From: Sialis fuliginosa
Lineage: Eukaryota > Arthropoda > Insecta > Megaloptera > Sialidae
Assembly (NCBI GenBank): GCA_961205875.1
Contig: OY540815.1
Span: 20,955,638 to 21,019,637 of the forward strand
Length of the DNA stretch: 64,000 bases
Reading direction: 5' to 3'
The translations under genes were made by a program, and so were the position numbers. The notes under the pieces are model-generated. The model saw only the letters and a program-made list of their open reading frames with translations. It made no database searches and was not told the DNA's origin. Below, one piece after another: positions 35,005-47,793 of the stretch (the first letter of the stretch is position 1; every line of letters begins with the position of its first letter).

Positions 35005-38000
35005 TTGATATAATTTTCAATTTAAATTTCTTAATAATAGCCGAAGGAGCATACGAAGGTCTTCGGGCATTAGATAGTCTTAAAGATAATGGTGGAAGCT
35101 ATATTTAAAAAAAAAACTGGAGTCTCCTCGATCGCCCCAAGCTGACATATTAACTATTCAACTTATTTGTTAAATTTTCAATTTAAATTTCTTAATAATA
35201 GCCGAAGACGCACTCGAAGGTATTCGGGCATTAGATAGTCTTAAAGATAATGATGTAAGCTATATTGAAAAAAAAAACTGGAGTCTCTTCGATCGCGCCA
35301 AGCTGACATATTAACTATTCAACTTATTTGTTAAATTTTCAATTTAAATTTCTTAATAATAGCCGAAGGCGCACTCGAAGGTCTTCGGGCATTAGATAGT
35401 CTTAAAGATAATGGTTTAAGCTACATTTTAAAAAAACTGGAGTTTCTTCGATCGCGCCAAGTTGACATATTAACTATTTAACTTATTTGTTAAATTTTAA
35501 ATTTAAATTTCTTAATAATAGCCGAATGCGCAAACGAAGGTCTTCGGGCATTAGATAGACTTAAAGATAATGGTTTAAGCTACATTTTAAAAAAAAACTG
35601 GAGTTTCTTCGATCGCGCCAAGTTGACATATTAACTATTCAACTTATTTGTTAAATTTTCAATATAAATTTCTTAATAATAGCCAAATGCGCAAACGAAG
35701 GTCTTCGGGCATTAGATAGTCTTAAAGATAATGGCTTAAGCTACATTTCAAAAAAAAACTGGAGTTTCTTCGATCGCGCCAAGTTGACATATTAACTATT
35801 CAACTTATTTGTTAAATTTTCAATATAAATTTCTTAATAATAGCCGAATGCGCAAACGAAGGTCTTCGGGCATTAGATAGACTTAAAGATAATGGTTTAC
35901 GGTACATTTTAAAAAAAAACTGGAGTTTCTTCGATCGCGCCAAGTTGACATATTAACTATTTAACTTATTTGTTAAATTTTCAATATAAATTTCTTAATA
36001 ATAGCCAAATGCGCAAACGAAGGTCTTCGGGCATTAGATAGACTTAAAGATAATGGTTTAAGCTACATTTTAAAAAAAACTGGAGTTTCTTCGATCGCGC
36101 CAAGTTGACATATTAACTATTTAACTTATTTGTTAAATTTTAAATTTAAATTTCTTAATAATAGCCGAATGCGCAAACGAAGGTCTTCGGGCATTAGATA
36201 GACTTAAAGATAATGGTTTAAGCTACATTTTAAAAAAAAAACTGGAGTTTCTTCGATCGCGCCAAGTTGACATATTAACTATTCAACTTATTTGTTAAAT
36301 TTTCAATATAAATTTCTTAATAATAGCCAAATGCGCAAACGAAGGTCTTCGGGCATTAGATAGTCTTAAAGATAATGGCTTAAGCTACATTTCAAAAAAA
36401 AACTGGAGTTTCTCGATCGCGCCAAGTTGACATATTAACTATTCAACTTATTTGTTAAATTTTCAATATAAATTTCTTAATAATAGCCGAATGCGCAAAC
36501 GAAGGTCTTCGGGCATTAGATAGACTTAAAGATAATGGTTTAAGGTACATTTTAAAAAAAAACTGGAGTTTCTTCGATCGCGCCAAGTTGACATATTAAC
36601 TATTTAACTTATTTGTTAAATTTTCAATATAAATTTCTTAATAATAGCCGAATGCGCAAACGAAGGTCTTCGGGCATTAGATAGTCTTAAAGATAATGGT
36701 TTAAGCTACATTTTAAAAAAAAACTGGAGTTTCTTCGATCGCGCCAAGTTGACATATTAACTATTTAACTTATTTGTTAAATTTTCAATATAAATTTCTT
36801 AATAATAGCCAAATGCGCAAACGAAGGTCTTCGGGCATTAGATAGACTTAAAGATAATGGTTTAAGCTATATTTAAAAAAAAACTGGAGTCTCTTCGATC
36901 GCGCCAAGCTGACATATTAACTATTCAACTTATTTGTTAAATTTTCAATTTAAATTTCTTAATAATAGCCGAAGGCGCACTCGAAGGTCTTCGGGCATTA
37001 GATAGACTTAAAGATAATGGTTAAAGCTACATTTTAAAAAAAACTGGAGTTTCTTCGATCGCGCCAAGCTGACATATTAACTATTTAACTTATTTGTTAA
37101 ATTTTAAATTTAAATTTCTTAATAATAGCCGAATGCGCAAACGAAGGTCTTCGGGCATTAGATAGACTTAAAGATAATGGTTTAAGCTACATTTAAAAAA
37201 AAAACTGGAGTTTCTTCGATCGCGCCAAGTTGACATATTAACTATTCAACTTATTTGTTAAATTTTCAATATAAATTTCTTAATAATAGCCAAATGCGCA
37301 AACGAAGGTCTTCGGGCATTAGATAGTCTTAAAGATAATGGCTTAAGCTACATTTCAAAAAAAAACTGGAGTTTCTTCGATCGCGCCAAGTTGACATATT
37401 AACTATTCAACTTATTTGTTAAATTTTCAATATAAATTTCTTAATAATAGCCGAATGCGCAAACGAAGGTCTTCGGGCATTAGATAGACTTAAAGATAAT
37501 GGTTTAAGTTACATTTAAAAAAAAAACTGGAGTTTCTTCGATCGCGCCAAGTTGACATATTAACTATTTAACTTATTTGTTAAATTTTCAATATAAATTT
37601 CTTAATAATAGCCGAATGCGCAAACGAAGGTCTTCGGGCATTAGATAGTCTTAAAGATAATGGTTTAAGCTACATTTTAAAAAAAACTGGAGTTTCTTCG
37701 ATCGCGCCAAGTTGACATATTAACTATTTAACTTATTTGTTAAATTTTCAATATAAATTTCTTAATAATAGCCAAATGCGCAAACGAAGGTCTTCGGGCA
37801 TTAGATAGACTTAAAGATAATGGTTTAAGCTACATTTAAAAAAAAAACTGGAGTTTCTTCGATCGCGCCAAGTTGACATATTAACTATTCAACTTATTTG
37901 TTAAATTTTCAATATAAATTTCTTAATAATAGCCAAATGCGCAAACGAAGGTCTTCGGGCATTAGATAGTCTTAAAGATAATGGCTTAAGCTACATTTCA

Positions 38001-38893
38001 AAAAAAAACTGGAGTTTCTTCGATCGCGCCAAGTTGACATATTAACTATTCAACTTATTTGTTAAATTTTCAATATAAATTTCTTAATAATAGCCGAATG
38101 CGCAAACGAAGGTCTTCGGGCATTAGATAGACTTAAAGATAATGGTTTACGGTACATTTTAAAAAAAACTGGAGTTTCTTCGATCGCGCCAAGTTGACAT
38201 ATTAACTATTTAACTTATTTGTTAAATTTTCAATATAAATTTCTTAATAATACCCGAATGCGCAAACGAAGGTTTTCGGGCATTAGATAGTCTTAAAGAT
38301 AATGATGTAAGCTATATTTAAAAAAAACTGGAGTCTCTTCGATCGCGCCAAGCTGACATATTAACTATTCAACTTATTTGTTAAATTTTCAATTTAAATT
38401 TCTTAATAATAGCCGAAGGCGCACTCGAAGGTCTTCGGGCATTAGATAGTCTTAAAGATAATGATGTAAGATATATTTCAAAAAAAAACTGGAGTCTCTT
38501 CGATCGCGCCAAGCTGACATATTAACTATTCAACTTATTTGTTAAATTTTCAATTTAAATTTCTTAATAATAGCCGAAGGAGGTTACGAAGGTCTTCGGG
38601 CATTAGATAGTCTTAAAGATAATGGTGTAAGCTATATTTAAGAAAAAAACTGGAGTCTCCTCGATCGCCCCATGCTGACATATTAACTATTCAACTTATT
38701 TGTTAAATTTTCAATTTAAATTTCTTAATAATAGCCGAAGGAGCATACGAAGGTCTTCGGGCATTAGATAGTCTTAAAGATAATGGTGTAAGCTATATTT
38801 TAAAAAAAAACTGGAGTCTCCTCGATTGCCCCAAGCTGACATATTAACTATTCAACTTATTTGTTAAATTTTCAATTTAAATTTCTTAATAAA
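35005..38893. repeat. Satellite array, 24 monomers of ~161 bp
   Basis: The landmark 'ttaataatagcc' recurs 24 times at spacings of 159..162 bp, at 35040 and near 35201, 35362, 35521, 35682, and so on to 38734. Each monomer holds a near-palindrome cgaaggtcttcg, then 'gggcattagata', an A-run, 'tcttcgatcgcgcc' and 'gacatattaacta'. Variants fall into classes: core monomers read 'cgaatgcgcaaacg' or 'caaatgcgcaaacg', and edge monomers read 'gaaggcgcactcg' or 'gaaggagcatacg'. Class order in the core suggests a five-monomer (about 805 bp) higher-order unit seen roughly three times with losses. No ORF. Confidence 0.95.
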
Positions 38894-39200
38894 AAGTATG
38901 TAAATATTATGTAGATAAAATGAATTACTTGAAATATCTACATGAATGGCTGTCTATAATAATTATTATGAGGTCATTAAATAAAAATAAAAAATATTAA
39001 ATGAAAAATAACATTGATTACTGAATTCTAACACTTGGATCTTCCTGAAGAAGTGCGCATCGAGTTTCCTAGAAAATAGAAACAGTCTTATGTAAACATT
39101 TCTCTTTACTCTTGCAGTATTCTTGTTTCTAAGAAGCTCGATAATTACTTATTTAACGTTTAATGTGCATATCTAACCTCATTCAATCAATATATATGTA
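38894..39200. other. Noncoding, nothing recognised
   Basis: No supportable feature. Confidence 0.4.
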
Positions 39201-39636
39201 CAGTGAAATGCAGAAGTGGTCGTCCAGTTTTCATTGAAATTCACGTATCACAAACATAGTAGGCTACTCCCATTTGATTATTATAATATTTAAATCATTT
39301 CTCCATGTACCAAAGACAGAAATTCTTTAACTCATTTTCTAGATAAAGAAGTATTCTTCGTTTATAGTACTCATATATATTTGCGCGATTAAATTATTGT
39401 GTAATCTATTGAAAATTGTATACGTAAATATTGTGACAATAAATACATATTTGATATTCCGAATTTTAGTATTTCAATATGTTAATCTTGATATAAAATT
39501 AATTAATGAAATGGACGTATATTTGTGTTTTTATTAAAAATGGTGTAACTATATAAGCTCCGCCTTAGAAAAAGATAACCAATGATGTTTGTCTTAATAT
39601 TTTCAAATCTGTTGTAAGCGATTGCTTGAAAATTTC
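39201..39636 (-). mobile_element. MITE-D, copy 3, reverse orientation
   Basis: Reverse complement of family D ('aaatcatttctccatgtacc', 'attatgaaaattg'-type block, 'ccaatgatgtttgtct', 'tctgttgtaagcgatt'). The left end cagtgaaatgcag follows TA but does not match the perfect terminus of copy 2. Confidence 0.7.
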
Positions 39637-40494
39637 ATAGGAATTATAACAGCACATTGTTTAAAACCAAATTTGCACAATTCACTGACAATGAGTTAAA
39701 AATAGTAGAAAATAAAGTGCCAGACTTCGTGTTTCTTTGTTGACCTAACATTGCACCCTCTACTTTGGAAAGTTCATATTACAATGGCAAAAGTTCGTCG
39801 AATAAAAGTAGATATAAATATTTTAAAAATCGTGTTCTAATTAACATGTAAAATCGTTTCAAACAATACAAGATCATTTAGTTCACAATCACCTGTATTC
39901 GATTCACCGTCCATTGCGAAATAGCGCATCGCTGTTAGCAAACGTGGGTCGACGGAAAAAGTGTCGCCTTTTATTGATTCGACTCTATCTCGTCTAAACA
40001 TGTTCGTGGCCGTGCAAGGGTTTCTGTGTGTGGGGGTAGGCGTACCCATCCCCCTCCCCCTCCCCCCACCCCCAAACACACACATATACACACCCGGTGA
40101 CAACTGACAGCCAGGCCAAAGCTGTTCTTTTATACCAGAGTTCTTTGTTTAGCCACGTTGTAATTGCTAGTTGTCTATAATTTCTGTATAACTGTAATTT
40201 TTGTTTCAAAAATAAGCTTTTTGATATCGGTAAGATTTTTTTTATCCCTCCACCTTTTTAATATAATGTACATAATTTATGTTTTCTCAATAAATTTTTT
40301 TTTCAAAACCTCACTGAATAATAGTGATTAAGAGTTTAATTAAAGGAAAAACCATACAATCAACAAAATAATTATTGGAAAACAAAGCACACTATTCTCA
40401 CATAATCACATTTTTACGAAATTCCAATATAAAAATATAAATCCTTTATATGTTTTATGTGAATAACCTGTAATACCTGCCATCCTGTTTGTTG
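39637..40494. other. Noncoding with a G/C-rich simple block
   Basis: 40020..40100 contains a strand-asymmetric block (tgtgtgtgggggtaggcg, then C-runs, then acacacacatatacacac). No gene. Confidence 0.45.
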
Positions 40495-40540
40495 TAACCT
40501 GCTATGATTGGCCCATCAGCAACTTCCCATTCCATCTTGT
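40495..40540 (+). repeat. Short dispersed repeat family H, copy 3
   Basis: cctgctatgattggcccatc followed by agcaacttccca, as at 9385. Confidence 0.7.
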
Positions 40541-40797
40541 GTCCCTGTGCTCCATTATACATATACGCTTACAAATACACACACTTCACATACTCCAAAT
40601 TAAAAATCAACCAAGAAGGAGCTGTCTGAAAAGGCCAAGCCAGCATAGACATAAATGGAAGAAGAAGATTTTAATAAAATTTTAATAGCTATGATATATT
40701 TTCTATAAGGTTGTAAACTTAATTTTGAATGAAACTGCATTATTCATAACTCAAAAATGATATTTTTGTATGTTGTACATTAGTGCATAACATTGTA

Positions 40798-41296
40798 AGG
40801 TATTGGCACTAGTTATAGTCGCTATAAGATCAAGGTTTACTGTTTTTGTGATTGACGGGCTTCTTTTTTGTAATTCTCATGAACTCGTGTTACTAATAAA
40901 ACAAGTAACTCTTTATTTAATCAATTTAATTACCAAAGTCCGCAAATATAGTTTATTTTTTTTAATTATAGCCTTATATTTTGTTTATGTTTTTTTCTTC
41001 AGTAATGGATAAAGTAAAACCAGTAATGAGCGCGTACTCGTAGTGATGGACACTAATGATAAGTACTACGACACAAAAGATATAAAAGAAAAAATCGTTA
41101 AATTTGAAACAATGTAAAACAGTTAATATAATAATTAATAAATAAATATATTAAATGTCCACCATTTTGACACCTATTTACCGATTGTCATCAAATCACG
41201 CTGTAAGACAGTTAAATGTATATAGATTAATATTCATAAATGGTAGTAATCAAATATCAACAAATATTTCTAATTCAGTACATTTAATTAATAGAA
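40798..41296 (+). mobile_element. MITE-A, copy 7, right end lost
   Basis: AGGTATTGGCACTAGTTAT is preceded by TA. The body runs to acatttaattaa, where the final ~30 bp (ccccagtaatgg ... cagtacct) is missing. Confidence 0.8.
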
Positions 41297-42478
41297 GTCA
41301 ATAATTATATATTCAATGCATATACGATTTTTTACTTTAAACAATAAGGTATACCTTACGATGTACAATTGTATAGAAATATCAATATCGCGGTTAATTA
41401 ATGAAGTTATAATTGTAATAAAAAATATACAAAAATGCAAACACAGTATACAATATACATTATAGTAATGGGAAAAGAGAATTAAGGTGAGAAGAATCGG
41501 AAATTTTTAATTGGATACACGGTAAAATTCTACCGTGCATTATGTAAAATGTACAATGAAAAATTATTAAAACACATTTTTTTGCTTGTATATGAAAAAA
41601 ATCTAGCTATTTCAGAGTTCGCGTAAAATTAGTATTGCCCGAAATTACTGTATTAAAAAATAGGTAATAATCGTTTTTCAATTTGTAATTTTTAATTGGT
41701 AGTCTATAAAAATACATTTTCATGAAGCTCGATCAAAATAATTCCATTGACGGTAAAAGGCTGGTAGAACAATCACCTCTAAATTTTCATCAACATTTTA
41801 TCGCGGAAAGCGGGGAAAATGCCACGAGTGATGTACGGGCATATAAATACGAGAAAAATGTTCATTTGTGTATTTTCACAATGTATTGTGGAAGGCAGAC
41901 ATTTTTATGGTTATGAATATGATCAGGCAGCCTAAGGCCTCGCGGCGCACAAAGGCCCGGGAACGGAAGGAACGCGAGAGAGATCCGGCGACGTGAGACA
42001 GGCACGGATCATACGGAAAAGCCCCGTTAGAAAATCATGATTAATGCAAAAAAACAATAGCAATACCTATATAAAAAATAAAATCATTTGTAATATTAAA
42101 GTATTTCCAAAAAAGACGATATAGTAAAATCGGTGTAGATTTAACAACCGTCTGCCGTTGTGGTTGCTTTGAAGTACTCACTCAGACAAAGTCCGGTCCA
42201 CCAGCTTGTAGGGATTTAATAGATATGGCCCACGAAAAATACGCAGAAAAAAATCACGTAACAACCGTTTGAAAGAGACGGTTACTTATAGTAGACCCCA
42301 AGTAAAGATGTTTTGGATAGACGGCAGAAATTTTTGCGTAGGGGTTTAATTACAGGGGCCCCTCAAAAGGCGTAATTATTTTATTTTTAAAACTAATCTG
42401 ACACATTGTTAATGTAATTTAAAATACAGTCGGAACTCGTTTATTCTAAGCCTTCTGAATCGTTTTGACACTAGGAGC
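41297..42478. other. Noncoding, GC-rich patch at 41925..42010
   Basis: The patch reads 'aaggcctcgcggcgcacaaa', 'cccgggaacggaaggaac' and 'gagagatccggcgacgtgag' and stands out from AT-rich surroundings. It is not repeated in the window and no protein is recognised. A small hairpin, acggtaaaattctaccgt, lies at about 41520. Confidence 0.4.
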
Positions 42479-42480
42479 TA

Positions 42481-42667
42481 GGGATCCCAACAAGTTATGT
42501 ATAGATCCTTGACCAATCAGCGTTGGCGCGGGAATTGACGTCACCACAAAGACGTATTCAAATGTTATAAATCTATAATAGAATATCAATTACAAGAAAT
42601 CCCGGTAACTTTAATTCCCGCGCCAACGCTGATTGATCAAGGAGCTATAGACTATGTATGTAAACCC
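42481..42667. mobile_element. Small foldback MITE (187 bp)
   Basis: 'ccttgaccaatcagcgttgg' then cgcgggaatt on the left is inverted on the right as aattcccgcg then 'ccaacgctgattgatcaagg', a stem of about 37 bp with few mismatches. Outer ends GGGATCCC and AAACCC are flanked by TA (42479..42480 and 42668..42669). Confidence 0.7.
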
Positions 42668-42669
42668 TA

Positions 42670-43714
42670 GTATTTAATATTTATCGTTAATAGTTAATCG
42701 TGATAGTGAAATAATTTTACTTTACTTTTAATTTCGAATATGAGCAAGGTGACGAGTGACGACGGTGATAAGTGTCTCTAATTAATTCTACAAAAATTTC
42801 AAAAATATGTTCGTTTATGCCAGAATGGTGGGAGGTGAAGAAGAAGAAAAAATTTAGAATAAATGAAACTCGACATTTCAGATAAACGAAACTTACAATA
42901 AACGAGTACCTCTCTTGAAAAATAAACAAAATACAGTCACATACTTATAATCGTTAAATAAGGACCCTCAGTTAAACCGGTTCTGATCGAGGAGGTCGAT
43001 TGTGTGATGGTGGAGGTGCCGAGGAGGTGAAGAGATTGCCCGAAAGGAAGGGGGGTAGACCGGAGAGACACGAACGACAGATAAATGGCGTGAATGCCAG
43101 TTCACGGATGATGTGTGTTGAATCAATAGAGAGACTCTGAATCGCAAAAAAACATTTGTACTGCTGTAACCCATAATACGTGTTATAATAATATATTAAT
43201 CGCTGCAATCCCATTTCAAATTCTACTACTGTAATTATTTATATGGCTGTATATGAGATAAAACTAAACGAGTCAGGTAAGTCTCGTCTCGTCCGAATAT
43301 AAGACACTCTCGTCTCGGTCTCCTTGTTGTTTCTAGATCGAGACGACATTTAAATAAATCGTAATTAAGCTACAACATATATTTTTATTTTTAAAATTCA
43401 GAGTTGACATGTAACCCCAAATTTTCAGTTAAAAAAAAGTTTTGTGCAGCAAAATATTTTTAAAAATAAATTATATACATTTTCCTACAAAATTGATCCC
43501 TTGTATTTTTACGCTATCTTTGATAGTTTTTGAGATATTTCGTTTTTAAAAAACAAAGTCAAATTTTCAAAAGTCAATATTTTTGGGGGGAATTTTTTTT
43601 CGATTTTTAAGTACCGTTAAACATCTTCTTTTAACTAGTACTAAAACATATGTAAAAATTAAAAAAATCGCTAACAAAAAAAGTGTGTAGTTATTTATGG
43701 AATGACCAATATAT
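42670..43714. other. Noncoding, mixed-composition segment at 42960..43150
   Basis: 42960..43150 is GC-richer ('gaggaggtcgattgtgtgat', 'gaggtgccgaggaggtgaag', 'acgacagataaatggcgtg') and not repetitive. Its two overlapping minus-strand frames show no domain. The remainder is AT-rich. Confidence 0.35.
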
Positions 43715-44215
43715 AAAACTCAACGTGTCTGTCTGTCTGTCCGTTAGTGCGCTTATCACTCGAGAACCACTGATCCGATTAACGTTTTTTTTTAATTCAT
43801 AGGTACGTTCTCTGGGCTATATTTTGTTACGTTAGGTAACATAAAAACTAAGCAGTGACGATAATAGTAAATTAAGTCGGAAAAAAGTTTGCCGCCGGCG
43901 CGCTCTTTTGCAGTACGCTAGTATTGAACAAAATAAAGTAGTAAAGAATTATGTAGAATCAAAAGATCTAAAATAAAGTCCACGATACCATATATCTAAT
44001 TTCTATATTTAAGCCAAAATGACTGCTTTTATGTTACAAAAAAAATTAAGGTTCTGTTTACGTGAACTTATGACCTCCAAACATTAATCCTTATTGAAAT
44101 AAATGATTTCATCGTCATAAGTACTCAATGTAGACGTAACTTACCCTTTACAGAATCCAATTTGGTCTTTTGGTTTAGCCAATAACTTGAAATAATTCGA
44201 ACTTTCTTGATTGTT
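43715..44215 (+). repeat. Dispersed repeat family C, copy 2
   Basis: Collinear with 6411..6885 and more complete at its start, with tgtctgtctgtctgtccg and 'ctcgagaaccactgatccga'. Confidence 0.75.
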
Positions 44216-45069
44216 AAGTAATTGTTTATTTATTATATTATAATATTATTTATTATTATTAGCTTGTAAATATAAACACAACAATTGATAAGTTATTATT
44301 ACAATAATAACTAATCGTGTTTGTACTTAATTTAATTCAACTATATTTTTCAAAAATCCTAAACAATAATTCCGTAGTCCTTGCGAGCGAAGCTAGTACA
44401 ATATAAATACTTACTTTTTAATCGAACTGTATAACTCGTCTTCAACAACCCACGAGTATAAATGTTTTAATATCTATATTATCGACACATATTAAACAAC
44501 ACGTTAAATACGCACTATAATAAATGAGTAAAAATATTTTTATAAGACCAACCCTTTTCAGAAATATCTTGAGAAGTTGAATGAGTAAATACATTTCACA
44601 GCCAATTTGATAAAACGGTGATAAACGAATACATATAATAACGAAGATGGAAATCGATCATATCTTTATATCTGGTTGAATTGCGACGACCCATATTGAC
44701 TAGACTTTTTATACTAATTTTTATAGTAGGGCTGCACACGATACGAGATTTTTCTCGTCTCAATTTTGAAACGATAATTTTAAATTGAATTTGATATTCA
44801 ATTGTTTAACTTATATGTGATGTTCTTTGAAAACTCTTTAAGTAGGTACATAGATATATTTAATACAAAGAATGCTGTTTCAACTCGTTAGATCATCTTA
44901 CAGAGAATTCTAGGAATTTTACAAGTATAAACATGGAAAATTGACAAAGAAGCAATTATTAGTGCATCTTGGGCACAAATATGATAATCCTATTATAAAA
45001 TATTACAAGTAAAAATGTTTTATATTTTATGTTAGTAATAAAAGGTTTATTACTTATGATTAATTTATG
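44216..45069. other. Noncoding, one repeat-tail phrase
   Basis: 'ccttgcgagcgaagctagta' at about 44380 is a degraded RTE-like tail phrase. No gene. Confidence 0.4.
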
Positions 45070-45071
45070 TA

Positions 45072-45613
45072 GGGTCAACTGGGGTAAAAGTGAAACAAAA
45101 TACAAATCTTTCATTTTTTTTGACAGTTAACGATACAAATTCATACTTTAATTTTTTCTACTAGATGCGCTTATGAATAACCATTTTAAATACTTACGTC
45201 ATTTGAACTGTACGATACAACACGGACTTTAAAAATGAAAAAAGTGTGTTTCATTTTTAAGCTCTAATTTGGGAAAAAGTGAAACGGGCCTCTAATGGAA
45301 AATATTTTTCGAAAAATTAAAGAAAAGCTACAAAGGCAACTTTGTGGCATATCAATGTGAAATTGTAACTTTAATTAATATCTGAGCAATATAGAAAGTT
45401 ATGTGCAAAGAATTAAAATTTAATTGACACGTTTTGACATTGACAAAGGGAGGGGTGACGCATCACTTATTAGGCGATTCATATTTTCAGGTCGCTTTAA
45501 CAAACCTTTAATGATGATGTTAGTTTTTATAATTCATAATTAGTTTTTTAGTTGCAAGCTTGTTTCACTTTCACCTCATTTTTTTGGTGTTTCATATTTA
45601 CCCCGCTCGACCC
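45072..45613 (+). mobile_element. TA-flanked MITE-M, GGGTCAACTGGGG ends
   Basis: GGGTCAACTGGGGTAAAAGT at the left pairs with ATTTACCCCGCTCGACCC at the right, and TA flanks both (45070..45071 and 45614..45615). The internal gtgaaac words are repeated in both directions. No ORF. Confidence 0.8.
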
Positions 45614-45615
45614 TA

Positions 45616-46252
45616 TATTAAAACTCCAGAACGTTGGTAATTCCATTGTTGATGTATAATTTTAAACCCATTCGAATTAAAATAATCTTACAGCAACGCA
45701 AAATCTTAACAAAAGTGCTATGTTACATATATGTAACACTGGGCACGATTGGGTTAAGGGTTTCATGAGTCGACAAAGTTTGAAGACCGCTGGTCTACAT
45801 GATATGTAACTTCAAACTACTAATAAAATTATTTTTGTATAAAACAAATTGCTTACAATTTTCTTTATTTATTGTGTGCGCTATTTTTTTCACCTCTAAT
45901 TGAGGTTGTTACTTTAACACTGCTTCACATCCCCTATCTAGTGTTTCACCCCTCGCAACCATAATAATAATCATCGTGAACCGTCAAAAGATGTTATCTT
46001 TTTATACACACAAAAACGTGTTATCAGTTTTTCCCATAGCCTACTGTTCTTATTTGAATTATAGTTTACTAAAGCCGCATTTACACGGTTTGCTTTAATT
46101 TATCAAATTAGGATGAATCATCCTAATTAAATTTTCAAAAGTAAACTTACTGATTTCTTCTTTACAAATTCAGCCATCTTACTTCTATAAATGATTCTTC
46201 TTCTATGTTTTAAATGTATTTTAACGTACATAAAACATCTAATACAGGAAAA
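45616..46252. other. Noncoding; second Harbinger-like end at ~46070
   Basis: taaagccgcatttacac at 46070..46086 equals the left end of the Harbinger MITE at 1031, including its TAA. No matching right end follows, so it is a truncated copy or solo end. Confidence 0.5.
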
Positions 46253-46430
46253 CAGGGTGTCCACTTTCTGGAAAGTCAGGGAATTTCTTTAAAATTCTAA
46301 AGTCAGGGAATTCATTATATCTTAAGTTGACGAGCAAAACAAAAAGGTCTTCAAATTTTTTTTACACATTCTGGGACCCTCTCGATCACTTCTTGCCCCC
46401 GAGCCTCTAGTGGTCAGGGAAAAACTTAAT
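46253..46430 (+). mobile_element. MITE-K, copy 3, right end deleted
   Basis: Starts CAGGGTGTCCACTTTCTGG and contains 'cctctcgatcacttcttgcc', but stops after tctagtggtcaggg without the AGTGGACACCCTG end. Confidence 0.8.
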
Positions 46431-46794
46431 TGTTTTTATGTATTATTGATAAAATACTGTACTTATAGTTAATTTATAATAAATTATATTTTACTTTATT
46501 ATTAATGTGTACTAAAAAATCCACAAAGAAATGGTATAAATACTCAATATTCAACAATCAAGAAGATAACTTGGTCCAGAATTCATATTTTGATTTGAAA
46601 TTTACTTAAAATATAGTGCAAAAACTTTGTATTAAATGTAAAATAAAAAACGTTATACAATAGTTAAAAAAAATAATGCCTATTTTCTCAACCTAACCCC
46701 CTAACAAAAAAATGAACTCTAATTCGTTAATCCATCGTCTTCGATGATCAATTTTGATGATTTAATATTGACTTGATTCAATTTTGAATGATCA
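46431..46794. other. Noncoding, nothing recognised
   Basis: AT-rich flank of the retrotransposon. Confidence 0.4.
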
Positions 46795-46799
46795 ACATA

Positions 46800-47252
46800 T
46801 GTTAACGCCAAGTTTTTCTTTTGGTTTGTAAATCAGATTAAAATTTACAATAAAACCAATAGATGGCATAAATATGCATCTTTAAATTAAATACACAGTT
46901 TAATTAATATAACATGTTTGTGCATCAAAAAAAAATACACAGTTTGAAACAAGTCGCCAAGACTAACCCATTTTTAGTTTGTTCAATTAGCAAAACCGCA
47001 TTATATTTTTATATTTAGTTTTTTTTGTGATAAAGTTTTTTGTGTTGATGAGAATAAATACTACAAAGGGACCTAGTGGAGTTAAGAATAGGCGTCCTGA
47101 ATTATCCTTTTCTCCCTATAACTTTCCGCCTACATCGAGACCACGAGATTGCGAGATTTTGGTAAGTCCCATTTTTTTATTTTTATTTTTATCAACCAAA
47201 AAACACAAAGAAATACAGTCCACGCTTAGAATTTGTTTGACCATACACAGCA
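46800..47252 (+). repeat. 5' LTR of the BEL/Pao element
   Basis: 453 bp, TG...CA ends. The segment 46987..47002 (ttagcaaaaccgcatta) resembles the 25-bp tandem repeat near the 3' end of the element. The promoter and polyadenylation signal should lie here, but I did not pin them down. An open frame across the LTR is incidental. Confidence 0.93.
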
Positions 47253-47259
47253 CATTTAT

Positions 47260-47277
47260 TGGTCAGTTTCGAACCGG
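47260..47277 (+). other. Candidate primer-binding site
   Basis: A TGG-beginning segment (tggtcagtttcgaaccgg) starts 7 nt after the LTR. TGG complements a tRNA 3' CCA. The tRNA species was not identified. Confidence 0.35.
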
Positions 47278-47793
47278 ATAATTTGATAGATTTTTTAGAT
47301 GCATTTAGTTTACATAATTTCGCATACAGAATTATCATTAGTTAGATACATATTCATTGAATTATTTAGTTTGACAATTCTATATACTTTTTTATTTTTT
47401 GTATGTATAATAAATTTTTATATAAAAGTTTATTAAAATACATATTTGTTGCACAAACTTGTCGGAAAGGATTTGTTAGAATTGGAAACGTTATCATAAT
47501 TACCATAATTAAATTTAATTGGTTTAAAATAGATATCGAATTTACTTGTTACAATATATACGTATTATTTATGCATATTTTATATACGTACAATATTATG
47601 AATTATTTTGTATATTTATTGCACATCTATTGAAAATAATTGTTGGAATTTTTGTTTATAGTCATAGGTGTATTTTGGGGGAATTACAATTGTATTGAGG
47701 ATAGTAACAATCGTAATATATTTTCTTGATTAATTGAAATTGTTAATTATAAATATTTTTAAATTAATTAATTAATCAGAATATTGATTCAAA

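Noticed and set aside
35005..38893. Possible CRISPR-like array
   Set aside because: Units of 161 bp are contiguous and similar over their entire length, with no unique spacers; this is a satellite in a eukaryotic genome.
47027..47281. ORF shared with 51970..52341
   Set aside because: It is the LTR read twice, not a gene.
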